DNA of 64,000 nucleotides from Cryptomeria japonica (GCF_030272615.1 NC_081407.1:318088456-318152455); one strand, 5' to 3'. Shown: positions 35,000-45,560, counted from the stretch's first letter. Numbers and translations: made by a program. The notes: generated from the letters alone by a model not told the origin.

Positions 35000-36343
35000 C
35001 GTCGTTCTGTGCCGGCCGTAATTTTTCCCTATTCTGAATTCTACATTGCCGGCCGTAATGTTCGACCAAATCGCCTGCCAAATCTTATAGTTTTAATAAT
35101 ATGTGATAAATGAATTGATGAGATAGAATAATTAGGATAGTTTGATTAGATTTTTATGTATATTTTTCTTATGTTTGTTTCAAAATATTAAAATCTTTTT
35201 TCATTTGATGTAAGTTATTCAAAAATAATTATTTTGTTGATTGAATCATTTTGAATGAATTTATTTTGACTATGCATTAGTTATTAATGCAATCAATTGT
35301 TTTTGTTTCACTCTTTTCTTTTATTCATTGTCCTATTTCACAATTAACATAATTTTGTCGTAGAAGAGTTGCGCACCAACATTAGGGATTGCTTGTTTTA
35401 TCCCTTGTTCAATTTCAAGGTCGTCATAGTTTTAACTTTTTGTTGAATTAGGTTGTTTCATTTTTATTTTTAAACACCATATATAAGTAAAACTTTGAAT
35501 GTGATTCAACAATTTCATCCCTAATGTGTCAAATGATTTCATAATTTTTCATTATATTAGCATATTGAAAAATAATTTGCTCTAACAACATTACTTTAAA
35601 CTATTTTATTACATATCTCATTGACAAGAATTAAATACAATACATTACTTGTTCTAAGTTGTGTATCTCTCCAATAATAACATTATTTTTTTTATGACAC
35701 ACAAGCACAAAAAGTGCATTATTCTTATTAAAAATTATCATGTTTGTTTCTTGTTAAAAACATGATATGACATAAATGAAATACAAACCCCAAATTGCAT
35801 CACAAACTCACCTTTAATAGAGTGCAAAGACAAGTTGTATAAACACAATGAATTGAAGATGTGATTCAAGTCAAAATGTGATAACTTTTGATGACAAATG
35901 GATATGCTATATCCAATTATTATATATTTGCTACACATTTTGATAGCATCTACTTGCTCTAAATTAAAATTCAAAAAATAATGAGATTGATCTCAATATA
36001 TAAAGAGGATGGGAATCCTAAGCTCTTGATTTTCTCTTCATGAATAATGAGGGAGTGATTAATGGATGGATTGTTATCAAAATTAGAAACATAGCAATAC
36101 CATTCATATATTTGTTACAAAAGGCCTCCAAGAGGTCTTATTTTAGGATTATGAGCTACATGAATTAAGACTTGAGATTAATTCTCAAGATCAAGGGATA
36201 GAGATTCATGAGAGGATTTAAAGAAGGGTGTGTTGCCAAGTAGTACTACCTCAAGATGTGTGGGTCTAGGTGAACCAAGGATTAATAAGATTTGGATGGA
36301 TATGATTTTATTTACTTTGATCAAATGGCTAGAATTACTCTTT
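35000..36343. other. Unassigned AT-rich spacer
   Basis: Upstream of the TNL promoter. Apart from a short GC-richer patch near 34990-35090, where 'gccggccgtaat' occurs twice (about 35011 and 35053), it is AT-rich. No gene or element could be supported. Confidence 0.45.
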
Positions 36344-36348
36344 CCACA
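36344..36348. repeat. Target-site duplication of the gag-only LTR element, left
   Basis: CCACA, identical to 44283-44287. A 5-bp duplication directly outside both LTRs is what retroviral-type integration leaves. Confidence 0.95.
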
Positions 36349-37624
36349 TGTAACGCGGAAAATCGCGGTCGAACCCTAGTTGTTCTCCCCTCTTCTGACT
36401 CCGAGGAGAGAGAAGGGAGGTTCGCTAGGATTCAATGGGTTTTCACTTAGGGGGGAAGACTTTACATTCAAAAGAGGGGTTGAAACTCATAAGATTCAAT
36501 CCTACACAATGTAAGATTGGATGCTAAATGAATTTCAAGGGTTAGGAAAGCAAGGCTACCCTCTTTTGTAAAGAATGTTGTTAAGGAAATTAAGCCAAGA
36601 ATACATAGAAAGTCATAAAGATTCGCTTATAAACTGAGTTTAGGTTATAGGATGAAGTTGCGGACCTGGAATTAGCATTAAAATGTCGATACGGCGCTGT
36701 CCTGCAAATTTGAGCAAAAGTTGTCGGGACGATGGCGCCCGGTGCCACGGTCCTCCGAAAAATCCGTCAAACGAAGGGGGATCGGTTCGTCTCTGCACAA
36801 GGATTCCAAATCTTCAATTTCAGTCGCGTACCTGCAACCTACACACAGAAAAGCGAAGACGATTGGGGGGTTAGGGATTAGGGGTTTGCCTTTAGGTCAA
36901 ACCCCGGTTTTGGAATTAACCAAGAAATGAGCAAGTGCTGTAAATGTAAATGACTGTAATGTAAAACAAGTACTAATACCTTGTTCTAAGGATGTTTGTA
37001 TCCTTATGTGCAAAGGTTTAGATGTTGTATGTCGTAATATGTAGCATGTTGTATGTAGCGTGTAGTAAGTGATCTCCTCTTCAATGGTTGAATCCTTGTC
37101 TTGAATGCAACACTTAGCCTTGAATGGAGACTTAGAAGGAATGCTTGAATGCTTGAATGCTTGAATGCTTGAATGTTTGAATCTTGCTTTTTGCCTTTTT
37201 TCCATCCACCCAAATGAGAGAGGAAAATGTAGTTTATATACTTGTCAATTAGGGCTGATAGACTGATTTTCCCGACCTTAGGCTGACCAGGGAAGTATAT
37301 TTCCAAATTGCAATCAAAAAGACCCGATATCACCTAGGAAACCGGGCCCAAAATAGGACCCAGGGACCAGGGCGCTGGGCGCCATGGTCCTGGAGGACCA
37401 GGGCGCTGGGCACCCTGGTCCTGAGGGACCAGGGCGCTGGGCGCTCTGGTCCCACCTCCAGGACAGCGGGGTGCAAGGAGGTTCAGGCCAATGGTGCTTG
37501 AAAAATGCAGTTTTTGGTGTCGTGAGCAAGTTTTGGGGTCTCCATTCAGGTTACGTGTTGCATCGCCATCGTGAAGACCGAAATGCAGTCGAAATTGCAA
37601 GTGTCACAATTTTAGGACGCTACA
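36349..37624 (-). repeat. 3' LTR of the gag-only element
   Basis: Reads TGTAGCGTCC...CGCGTTACA on the minus strand. It contains a TATATAAA box (37240-37233), a short run of 'aatgcttg' decamers (about 37137-37180), three tandem copies of a roughly 31-bp palindromic unit (37365-37453) and a related palindrome (36727-36753). It differs from the 5' LTR by few substitutions and by lacking one 31-bp unit. Confidence 0.95.
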
Positions 37625-37642
37625 TTTAGCCCCCACTTTAGC
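37625..37642 (-). other. Polypurine tract of the gag-only element
   Basis: AAAGTGGGGGCTAAA on the minus strand immediately before the 3' LTR start TGTAGCG. It would prime plus-strand synthesis. Confidence 0.75.
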
Positions 37643-37915
37643 GGGAGTATGTATGCTCATACTTCCGGTAAAGTACAAGGAAACAACATTAAAAGACTTT
37701 CACCACGTCAAGGAGGCAAGATACACCAAGCCCCCAGTGGACTAAGGATCTTACGACTTCGATTGACAAAGTAAAAGGGAAGATCACGAGGGAGAACCAT
37801 GACTGTCAGTAGTAAGGTTCCCTCACTATGAGTCATGTAAGAGAAATACCGAAAATTTTCAAGGCAAAGCTAAGTTCTCCAAGAAATTTTCAAGTATCGT
37901 GAAGGGATAGTCAGG

Positions 37916-37987
37916 GTGTATGCCCCCCTACGTTAAACCGATCGCACGCGCCTCAACGGGGGTGATTGTTTTAACGTAGTGATACAC
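37916..37987. other. Long stem-loop in the 3' non-coding part of the gag-only element
   Basis: Arms GTGTAT (37916-37921) plus CTACGTTAAA (37928-37937) pair with TTTAACGTAG (37970-37979) plus ATACAC (37982-37987), separated by a C-rich bulge on one side. The loop holds 'cgatcgcacgcg'. It lies between the gag stop and the 3' LTR, so it would be in the element RNA; a packaging or stability role is possible but unproven. Confidence 0.6.
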
Positions 37988-38358
37988 ATAAGAAATGAGA
38001 AAGGAAAGGAGCGCGTTATCGCAAGGATTTAGCCCCCAAGTGTGAGATAAACCCAAGGATAATAGACACAAAACACGAGGTGACTTCGCTTTCCTCGGGG
38101 TCAGTATGCTGTATAATAAGTCATGTATATATCATATGTATGTATGCATAATTGTTCTTCATTCCCCAATCAAGGAAGGTCACCTAGAAGAAGGGAACAC
38201 ATGTGTCTTTTGAGTCAACATGAGAGAGACCAAAGAGATCTCAATGCTTTTCATCGTCCTCAAGTAGACAACACTAAGGATGACAAATAGAAGAATGAGA
38301 ATAACATATAGAAGAAGTAACAAAAGGGAGGGGGAGAGAATCTGCCATGCTAATGTAA

Positions 38359-41300
38359 CTAGTCTAGCATGTCATCTACCCCCCGATCTTGCTGATCAAT
38401 GTTTCGGGAAGGCAGGGAACACGCTAGAGGAACATCCAACACAACAGATGGAGCTATCACAAGGTCCAAACAAGGGCTATGTTCATGTTCCAAGCCACGT
38501 TGTTCTTGTCTAGGAGCTAGGATAAGTGCTTTAGAAAATTCATTAGATAAATGGTTATCAACATCAACAAGTTCATATTCACTATCAGAAGCAAGAGGAG
38601 TAACATTTTCATCATGAATAACATTTTCATCTATATCATCATCAAGATTTATAAAAATAGGATCTTTAACTCGCACAGGATCAAGACCATCATGCATCTT
38701 ATGTTTAGGAGATTTAGGCTCAATATCCGGCTGAGGAGAAAATGGAATAATGCTTGTTGAAGGTGTTTTTGGAGATTGTAAATTTTGAGAAGCGGCTGCT
38801 TGAGCCCTAAGACGACGTTTTCGTCGGCGTTCGCGTGCAGAACGATTACGTCTAGTCTTAGTAGGAAGTGTAGAAGATAGAGGAGGAGGAATGTTCTCAT
38901 CCTTATCATTTGGGTGTTTAGGTTGTGGTCTCTTAGGCTGGATAATAGGAGAAGAAGAAGGTCTCTTTTCTCTATAAAAGGCAGGAGGAGGAACTGCTCC
39001 ATATAAAGGAGGAATTTTTGGTTTAGGGAGAAGACCAAGTCCATCATGATGAGGAGGTATAGATCTACTCTTAGAAGATTTATCAGGCATAGACATAGTC
39101 ACATCCATGGGGACGGGTTGGGAATCTTCTTGAGGAAAGACATTAGTTTTATCTTTCAAAGGAAGAATTTCCTTCTCAAGAATGATAGGAATGTCAAGTT
39201 TAGGTGTTCTAGGTTCACTTAAAGATAGGATCATATCTGTTTTCCACTTTTGATAAGATTTGAAAAGATGATCACTTCGCGGGGGAAGAGATTGGAATTG
39301 TTTAGGCCAAAAGTAATCAATAGGAACACTAGAGGTTCTTTCAGCTGGTTTAAAGAGACTATGATTGACAGTAACAACTTCACCATTATGGGGAAATTTC
39401 AAACACTTATGTATAGGAGAAGCAATAGCCTTCATGGAAGATAGCCAAGGATAGCTAAGCTTCACACGAAATTGTTCGGAAGAAGGAATAATAGCAAAGT
39501 TCACATCAAGAGATTTATTATGGACCTCAATAGGCAATGTAATAGAACCAATTGCAGGAGAAGAAAATGCATCAAATAGTTTCACAATCACATCTGTTTT
39601 GTCATAGATTACTTGATTCAATTGCAAAGTAAAAAGAAATTCTTCAGTAATAACATTAATCATGCACGAAGGATCAATAAGCACTCCACGGCAAGGTGTA
39701 CTTTTGACTTTTGCAACTATGTATAAAGGACCATCAGGTGCTCTAATGGTTTCACTAGATTCAAATGTGATGGAAGGTTCTTTAGGGATTTCTTGCTGCT
39801 CGACAAAGTTAATCACATTCGGAGTCATAGACACAAGACCATCAGATGAAAGAGAGGAATCATTAGCCTCAATTGCATTAGAGGTATGAGAAGGCAATGG
39901 ATCAGTGAAAATCTGAAGATTTTGGTTAGGAGGAGCTACAGATGTGTTGCCTTTATCATTCACTCCAGAAACAGAAATAGTATTATTATCAATCAAATCC
40001 TGAATTTTACCCTTTAAAGAAAAACATTTTTCAGTATCATGACCAGGTTGACGATGAAAATGACAAAAAGCTTTGTGATCAAAATAAGGTGAAGTAATCT
40101 TTGCAGGATCAATTTGTCGTACAGGAGGAAGAGTAAGCACATTTTGTCCCAATAACTTATTCATAATATCATGCAATGATTCATTCAAAGGAGTATACTT
40201 TCTTTCTTTCCTGAAAAATTTAGAAATAGGAGGCACACCTGATGCTGCATTCACATTGTTGTTGATGATGTTTTCATTGAATTTGATGGAATCTCTATTC
40301 GGTTTAATCTTCCCAAATGGTTGTTGACTGCTATCACCCTTATCACTCGGAGCCATAGGATGTGATTGTTCCATTTGACTCACAGTCAATTGATAATTGT
40401 GAAGAGTGGCACACAAATGTTGGAAAGAAGTAAACTCAGAAAACAGAAGTTTGTCTCGAATATCTTTTTGTAAATTAGAAATAAAGATTCTTTGAATATC
40501 ATTATCAGGCACTGGAAAAGAAATTTGAGCATACAAATGCTTATATCTACCAATAAAATCAGTCACTTTTTCTTGAACACCTTGTTTACAATGCATTAAA
40601 TCAATCAAAGTAACTTTAGGACTTATATTGTTTGGAAATTGTTGAATGAAAGCATTTGCAAGTTGTTCGAAAGAAGTAATAGAATAAGAAGGCAACGAGC
40701 AATACCATTGTAGGGCTTTGTCTCTTAATGTTCTAGTGAACAGTTTTGCAAGCAACCTTTGGTCATAAGCAAAATCGCTACATATTGTTTGGAAAGTCTT
40801 AACATGTGTTAGAGGATCTCCTTTACCATTATAAAGCTCCAAATGCGGAATTTCAACATGTTTAGGGGGAATAGCTCGAACAATATCAAGAGAAAGTGGG
40901 CTCGCAACGTCAAATGTGGGCACACTAAACTTAGATTGATTCATAGAGGCAATTTGTTGCTGTAAAGAAGAGACAGTTTGTGCAAGATTGTTAATGGTCG
41001 CTTCAGTCGAAGAATTCATATTGGATGTGTTAGATTGAGATGGAAGTGTGATGTTATTGAAAGAAGGTAAAGAGTAAGGTGGTGGGACCCTATGATAGTC
41101 AACCATAGGGGATGATTGGATAGGAGGAACACTACAAGGAGGAATGGAATGGTTAAATGAATTGCCCCCTTGCGTCATGTTCATTTGTGAAGATGTAATA
41201 GGAACATTCATTGAAGGAATGTACGAAGAAGTTGGATTGAATGAAGGAAGAGGATTAATTGAAGAAGAGGGAGGATTGCCCCCATGACTAGTGATCACAG

Positions 41301-41712
41301 GAGGAATGTCTTGTATAGAGGTAGCCATGATGTTTGATGTAAAGGTAGGTATACTAGCAATAGTAGTTGTCAAAGGAATAGAATGATTGACTTGTGTAGG
41401 AGGTTGTGTATAACCTAAAGATTCAGCACAACTCTTCATAGGCATCATATTCAAATCCACAATATGTGCGATACCACGTAAAACATCAATTCCATTCTTA
41501 TCACTTTGAAGCATGCGTTTTAGACCCTCAATTAAAGGAAGAGCTTGACTATCGAGATACTCATGAGACATCCATTGGTGAAAATCGTCAAATTGGTTAT
41601 CCAATTTGGAAAGTTGTTCAACGGAAACTTCATGGGGAGCTTCTTCATCATTAGGAGGATTAGAGGAATTACCCATATCCTCGTTAAAAAGGCTACTCAA
41701 ATTAGGTTCCAT
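38359..41712 (-). CDS. Gag and protease-like polyprotein, 1117 aa
   Basis: Intact ORF. Residues 1-280 are Pro/Ser/Asn-rich with no known domain. Residues about 285-450 are a plant retrotransposon Gag domain (HLELYNGKGDPLTHVKTF, LQWYCSL, DLMHCKQG). A zinc knuckle of form C-x2-H-x4-H-x4-C lies at 550-563 (C550, H553, H558, C563) instead of the usual C-x2-C-x4-H-x4-C. Residues about 660-790 match the retropepsin-like fold of plant Gag-Pro proteins, but the active-site segment reads VLIDPSCMINVIT, so the D-T/S-G triad is D-P-S. The C-terminal 330 residues are Pro-rich with an Arg-rich stretch (TRRNRSARERRRKRRLRAQ, about 952-970) that could bind RNA or target the nucleus. It likely forms the particle that packages element RNA; polymerase must come from elsewhere. 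Residue numbers were counted by hand. Confidence 0.9.
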   Translation of the reverse strand: MEPNLSSLFNEDMGNSSNPPNDEEAPHEVSVEQLSKLDNQFDDFHQWMSHEYLDSQALPLIEGLKRMLQSDKNGIDVLRGIAHIVDLNMMPMKSCAESLGYTQPPTQVNHSIPLTTTIASIPTFTSNIMATSIQDIPPVITSHGGNPPSSSINPLPSFNPTSSYIPSMNVPITSSQMNMTQGGNSFNHSIPPCSVPPIQSSPMVDYHRVPPPYSLPSFNNITLPSQSNTSNMNSSTEATINNLAQTVSSLQQQIASMNQSKFSVPTFDVASPLSLDIVRAIPPKHVEIPHLELYNGKGDPLTHVKTFQTICSDFAYDQRLLAKLFTRTLRDKALQWYCSLPSYSITSFEQLANAFIQQFPNNISPKVTLIDLMHCKQGVQEKVTDFIGRYKHLYAQISFPVPDNDIQRIFISNLQKDIRDKLLFSEFTSFQHLCATLHNYQLTVSQMEQSHPMAPSDKGDSSQQPFGKIKPNRDSIKFNENIINNNVNAASGVPPISKFFRKERKYTPLNESLHDIMNKLLGQNVLTLPPVRQIDPAKITSPYFDHKAFCHFHRQPGHDTEKCFSLKGKIQDLIDNNTISVSGVNDKGNTSVAPPNQNLQIFTDPLPSHTSNAIEANDSSLSSDGLVSMTPNVINFVEQQEIPKEPSITFESSETIRAPDGPLYIVAKVKSTPCRGVLIDPSCMINVITEEFLFTLQLNQVIYDKTDVIVKLFDAFSSPAIGSITLPIEVHNKSLDVNFAIIPSSEQFRVKLSYPWLSSMKAIASPIHKCLKFPHNGEVVTVNHSLFKPAERTSSVPIDYFWPKQFQSLPPRSDHLFKSYQKWKTDMILSLSEPRTPKLDIPIILEKEILPLKDKTNVFPQEDSQPVPMDVTMSMPDKSSKSRSIPPHHDGLGLLPKPKIPPLYGAVPPPAFYREKRPSSSPIIQPKRPQPKHPNDKDENIPPPLSSTLPTKTRRNRSARERRRKRRLRAQAAASQNLQSPKTPSTSIIPFSPQPDIEPKSPKHKMHDGLDPVRVKDPIFINLDDDIDENVIHDENVTPLASDSEYELVDVDNHLSNEFSKALILAPRQEQRGLEHEHSPCLDLVIAPSVVLDVPLACSLPSRNIDQQDRGVDDMLD

Positions 41713-42975
41713 CTCCTCGGTAGTTAAACCTCGGAAGGACTTAATTCTACGGCTTCGTCTAACGGGAATAGTGTAAGTAGGGCTTACTGTTGTAAAACTC
41801 GTGCACTAGAGAGAGAGAAAAGATTTTGATCTTAGAGGTAGCAATTTTCAGTAAAACCAGCCAATCTTCCAGATTTAAGCTGTTAAATACAATCACAACA
41901 GTCTCCCGAAATTTCGGAAAAAATGTCCGGGACCGTGGCGCTCGGAGTGCAACACGGTCCTTGCAACTTTTTTCGAAATTTGCAGGGATGAAAGGTATGA
42001 TGATTTTAGAGCTAATCTGAAAAAATTGAGGGATTTTACGATCTGTAGATAGGCCAAATTAAAGTTGCAATCTCAAAATTGAACCCTATCAAGATTGTCC
42101 AAAAATGCAAAATTTGAATTTTGAAAAAGAGAGGGAAACTGAAATTTTGAATTTTATGATTTTAGAGGGAATGTCAAAAGCAATGCAAATTTTGAAAATT
42201 AAAAATTGACTCAATTTCACGCAAAATTCAATTTTGAAAGCGGAAATCAAAGTTTTTGTAATTAAGCACTTAATTTCAAAAGTCACAAATTGCAAGAATT
42301 TGAATAAAGCACTGAAATTTCGAATGAATGTAGACACACTTTTCAGATTTATGATAATAAAAACGCAATTTTGACACAAAATTTTAATTTCGACAATTTT
42401 TGAATGATTAGGAGCCTTAGACCAAGCAATCGCAAGACCAAATTTGACTGTAATTTTGAAGGTGTTATAATTGATAAAATCAGCCAAAATTCTAGATTTT
42501 AGCAGGAAAATACAGCAAGATCTCGCTCTCGAAATTTTGGAAAAAATGTCGGGGACGATGGCGCTCGGAGTGCAACACGGTCCTCGCAACTTTTTTCCAA
42601 ATTTTCAGGGATGAAGGATAATGTGATTTTATTGCAGAATCCAAAGTTACAGCTAATTTGGAGATGTTTTGATCAGTGAAATTGTCGGACAAAGGTTGAA
42701 TCAAGAGGGTTTCAAAAATTAGGGTTTTGACTTTTAACCACTTAATTTTCAAAATTAAAGTACAGACATGAATTGATAATTTGTAATAGAAAAGCAGATT
42801 TGAAGCAAGCATTAACAATTAAACATTTCGCAAGTTCAATGTTCAAAAAGAAAATTTAGGGTTTTTATGCAATCACCTCTAAAATTTTGCAAAAGATCAA
42901 ACATGGAAATGTAATCAACTTTTCAGATCTAAGCATGAAAAATCAGAAAGGATGTTCACGTCGGGTTCACCAAAA
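41713..42975 (-). other. 5' leader of the gag-only element with a duplicated palindrome
   Basis: 1263 bp between primer site and gag start with no coding potential. A GC-rich word GGAC(C/G)-(A/G)TGGCGCTCGGAG...CACGGTCC occurs twice (42553-42583 and 41931-41960), each followed by 'gcaactttttt', about 620 bp apart. It resembles the palindromes in the LTRs, placing several copies of one structure in the region where packaging signals normally lie. Confidence 0.6.
42956..42972 (-). other. tRNA primer-binding site of the gag-only element
   Basis: On the minus strand, three bases after the 5' LTR, comes TGGTGAACCCGACGTGA. It begins with TGG, the complement of a tRNA CCA end. I cannot name the tRNA from memory. 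Position and TGG start make it the expected site for starting minus-strand cDNA. Confidence 0.75.
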
Positions 42976-44282
42976 TGTAAAGCGGAAAATCGCGGTCGAA
43001 CCCTAGTTGTTCTCCCCTCTTCTGACTCCGAGGAGAGAGAAGGGAGGTTCGCTAGGATTCGATGGGTTTTCACTTAGGGGGGAAGACTTTACATTCAAAA
43101 GAGGGGTTGAAACTCATAAGATTCAATCCTACACAATGTAAGATTGGATGCTAAATGAATTTCAAGGGTTAGGAAAGCAAGGCTACCCTCTTTTGTAAAG
43201 AATGTTGTTAAGGAAATTAAGCCAAGAATACATAGAAAGTCATAAAGATTCGCTTATAAACTGAGTTTAGGTTATAGGATGAAGCTGCGGACCTGGAATT
43301 AGCAGTAAAATGTCGATACGGCGCTGTCCTGCAAATTTGAGCAAAAGTTGTCAGGACGATGGCGCCCGGCGCCACGGTCCTCCGAAAAATCCGTCAAACG
43401 AAGGGGGATCGGTTCGTCTCTGCACAAGGATTCCAGATCTTCAATTTCAGCCGCGTACCTGCAACCTACACACAGAAAAGCGAAGACGGTTGGGGGGTTA
43501 GGGATTAGGGGTTTGCCTTTAGGTCAAACCCCGGTTTTGGAATTAACCAAGAAATGAGCAAGTGTTGTAAATGTAAATGATTGTAATGTAAAACAAGTAC
43601 TAATACCTTGTTCTAAGGATGTTTGTATCCTTATGTGCAAAGGTTTAGATGTTGTATGTCGTAATATGTAGCATGTTGTATGTAGCATGTAGTAAGTGAT
43701 CTCCTCTTAAATGGTTGAATCCTTGTCTTGAATGCAACACTTAGCCTTGAATGGAGACTTAGAAGGAATGCTTGAATGCTTGAATGCTTGAATGCTTGAA
43801 TGTTTGAATCTTGCTTTTTGCCTTTTTTCCATCCACCCAAATGAGAGAGGAAAATGTAGTTTATATACTTGTAAATTAGGGCTGATAGACTGATTTTCCC
43901 GACCTTAGGCCGACCAGGGAAGTATATTTCCAAATTGCAATCAAAAAGACCCGATATCACCTAGGAAACCGGGCCCAAAATAGGACCCAGGGACCAGGGC
44001 GTTGGGCGCCATGGTCCTGGAGGACCAAGGCGCTGGGCGCCCTGGTCCTGAGGGACCAGGGCGCTGGGCGCTCTGGTCCTGAGGGACCAGGGGGCTGGGC
44101 GCTCTGGTCCCACCTCCAGGATAGCGGGGTGCAAGGAGGTTCAGGCCAATGGTGCTTGAAAAATGCAGTTTTTGGTGTCATGAGCAAGTTTTGGGGTCTC
44201 CATTCAGGTTACGTGTTGCGTCGCCATCGTGAAGACCGAAATGCAGTCGAAATTGCAAGTGTCGCAATTTTAGGACGCTACA
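42976..44282 (-). repeat. 5' LTR of the gag-only element
   Basis: Same order as the 3' LTR but with four palindromic units (43991-44110), which accounts for its 31 extra bp. TATATAAA box at 43867-43860. The matching palindrome is at 43354-43380. Transcription of the element would start here. Confidence 0.95.
43860..43867 (-). promoter_or_regulatory. TATA box of the 5' LTR
   Basis: TATATAAA on the minus strand followed by 'ctacattttcctctctcat'. It is conserved in the other LTR (37240-37233), and a TATAAAA box with a similar leader occurs in the related lone LTR at 20712. Confidence 0.6.
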
Positions 44283-44287
44283 CCACA
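44283..44287. repeat. Target-site duplication of the gag-only LTR element, right
   Basis: CCACA, identical to 36344-36348. Confidence 0.95.
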
Positions 44288-44309
44288 CAAGTATGTGAGA
44301 ATATTTTTT

Positions 44310-44475
44310 GGAAAGAGCATAATAACAAGTAGTATCCTCTCACACATGTATGAGGATACATGGGGAAGAATAATTCTGAAATGTGACATCTCACATATGT
44401 TTGAGAGGTCACACGGGGAAGAGAGATTAAAACTGTGGTCTATCACACATTTGTAGGAGATCACGTTGGGGAGTA
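44310..44475 (+). repeat. Tandem hairpin units
   Basis: Three consecutive units share 'ctcacacatgta...acatggggaag'-type spacing, each with its own inverted arms. Unit 1 has GTATCCTC/GAGGATAC (44332-44339, 44352-44359). Unit 2 has GTGAC.TCTCA/TGAGA.GTCAC (44383-44393, 44402-44412). Unit 3 is imperfect (44435-44464). An earlier unit, CTCTTTCC/GGAAAGAG (36338-36345 and 44310-44317), is split by the gag-only element. The arm sequences differ between units yet keep pairing. Confidence 0.7.
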
Positions 44476-44589
44476 TGAATGGTGTAGATTTTCTAGAAGA
44501 AAATGGAGGGTTGAGGTTTAAGTTTAGTTTGGAGATTTAAGTTTGAAACAGATATACAATTGTCCCAATTTATTTGATCAACATGAACA

Positions 44590-45560
44590 AAACTATAACA
44601 AATCATTAGGAAGAGTACCTAGGTCAAATCTCAAAAATAAGAAGCATGAAGAAAAATATAAAAGAGAGAAACCGAGTAGCAACAAAAGGAAAGTGGGGAA
44701 ATATAGATGAAAAATGAAGAAATGGGAGCTACAATAATAAAACCGTTGAAAAAGTTGGGCTAGAAAAAGAATATTTTGGAGCCAATAAATAGGCCTAGGA
44801 TAATGCAAATAGTTTATTTTGTACACCAAGTTCTTATAAATCTAGAGAAAAAACAAAATAAAGGAGCTAGGAGAATATGGATCATGTACCCCTTGAGATC
44901 CATTTAGTAGAGTGAATTTGACTACAACAACAATGAGAGAGAGAAGGAGCGCCAATACATACCAAAGAAATTCCTTAATGATTTAGCCATCATAAATATA
45001 GGATTGAAGTGAAGGGAACATTAGCACCAAATAATGTTCAAAGGTCATAATTTGTTAACCATAAGTCATTCAAGTGCCTCCTAACATAGGTGAGCTATCA
45101 TTGGTACTAGTGGGATGGCATACCCTCTAGCCACCTATGTAGAAGTAAACAACCACTCCATTATCAATGTACCAACCAACCTTGTGAAAGTAACATCATT
45201 TCAAAGAAAAAAAAACATAGCAATTGTAATTGGCATTCTCTTGTCAATTGGAAGAAATGATGAAGAAGATGTAGTGACATAATACCCCCTCAAGAGGTCA
45301 CCTAGGAAAAAAATTCCTAAGTGAGGTCTCAACAAGAAGAAAGTGGGGAAAAAATAAAATTGAGAGAAAATGAGTAGAAAAGAAATAAAAATAGACAAAA
45401 ATAGATGAAAAATGAGCAAAAAGAGTGAAAAGGGTTGAAAAATTTGGGTTGGGGACAAAGTATTAGGATTTGGAGCCTATTAATAAGCCTAGGGTTGTAG
45501 ATAGTTCATTTGTACTCTAAAATTTGGAAATTTGGAACACAAAGAAAACAAAGGAGATCC
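44590..45560. repeat. Two diverged direct repeats, spacing about 690 bp
   Basis: Segments around 44600-44880 and 45290-45560 share 'gtcaaatctca/gaggtctcaacaag', 'aaagtggggaaa', 'atagatgaaaaatga', 'ttggagcc.attaata.gcctagg' and 'aacacaaagaaaacaaagga'-like words in the same order. They are non-coding. The minus-strand ORFs here are Phe/Leu/Tyr-rich artefacts of the A-rich plus strand. Confidence 0.55.

Larger units (their letters stand above)
36349..44282 (-). mobile_element. Complete gag-only (non-autonomous) LTR retrotransposon
   Basis: 7934 bp on the minus strand: LTRs of 1307 and 1276 bp with TG...CA ends, a perfect 5-bp target duplication (CCACA), a primer site next to the 5' LTR (TGGTGAACCCGACG, 42972-42956 region) and a polypurine tract next to the 3' LTR. 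The only long ORF (41712-38359) encodes Gag plus a protease-like domain. No reverse transcriptase, RNase H or integrase motif is present in any frame, and the remaining non-coding lengths (1263 bp 5', 734 bp 3') are too short for them. Elements of this layout are known in plants as TR-GAG and depend on partners for polymerase and integrase. The near-identical LTRs and perfect duplication suggest a fairly recent insertion. Confidence 0.9.

Noticed and set aside
36683-36930. Plus-strand ORFs shared by both LTRs (also 43310-43557)
   Set aside because: Duplicated because LTRs are duplicated. They are antisense to the element and have no domain.
37334-37600. Pro/Gly-rich ORFs in both LTRs (also 43957-44187)
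   Set aside because: They arise from the GC-rich 31-bp palindrome units; unit number varies between the LTRs and changes them.
38649-39047. Second minus-strand ORF inside the gag region
   Set aside because: It is a shadow of the 1117-aa Gag frame and shows no domain of its own.
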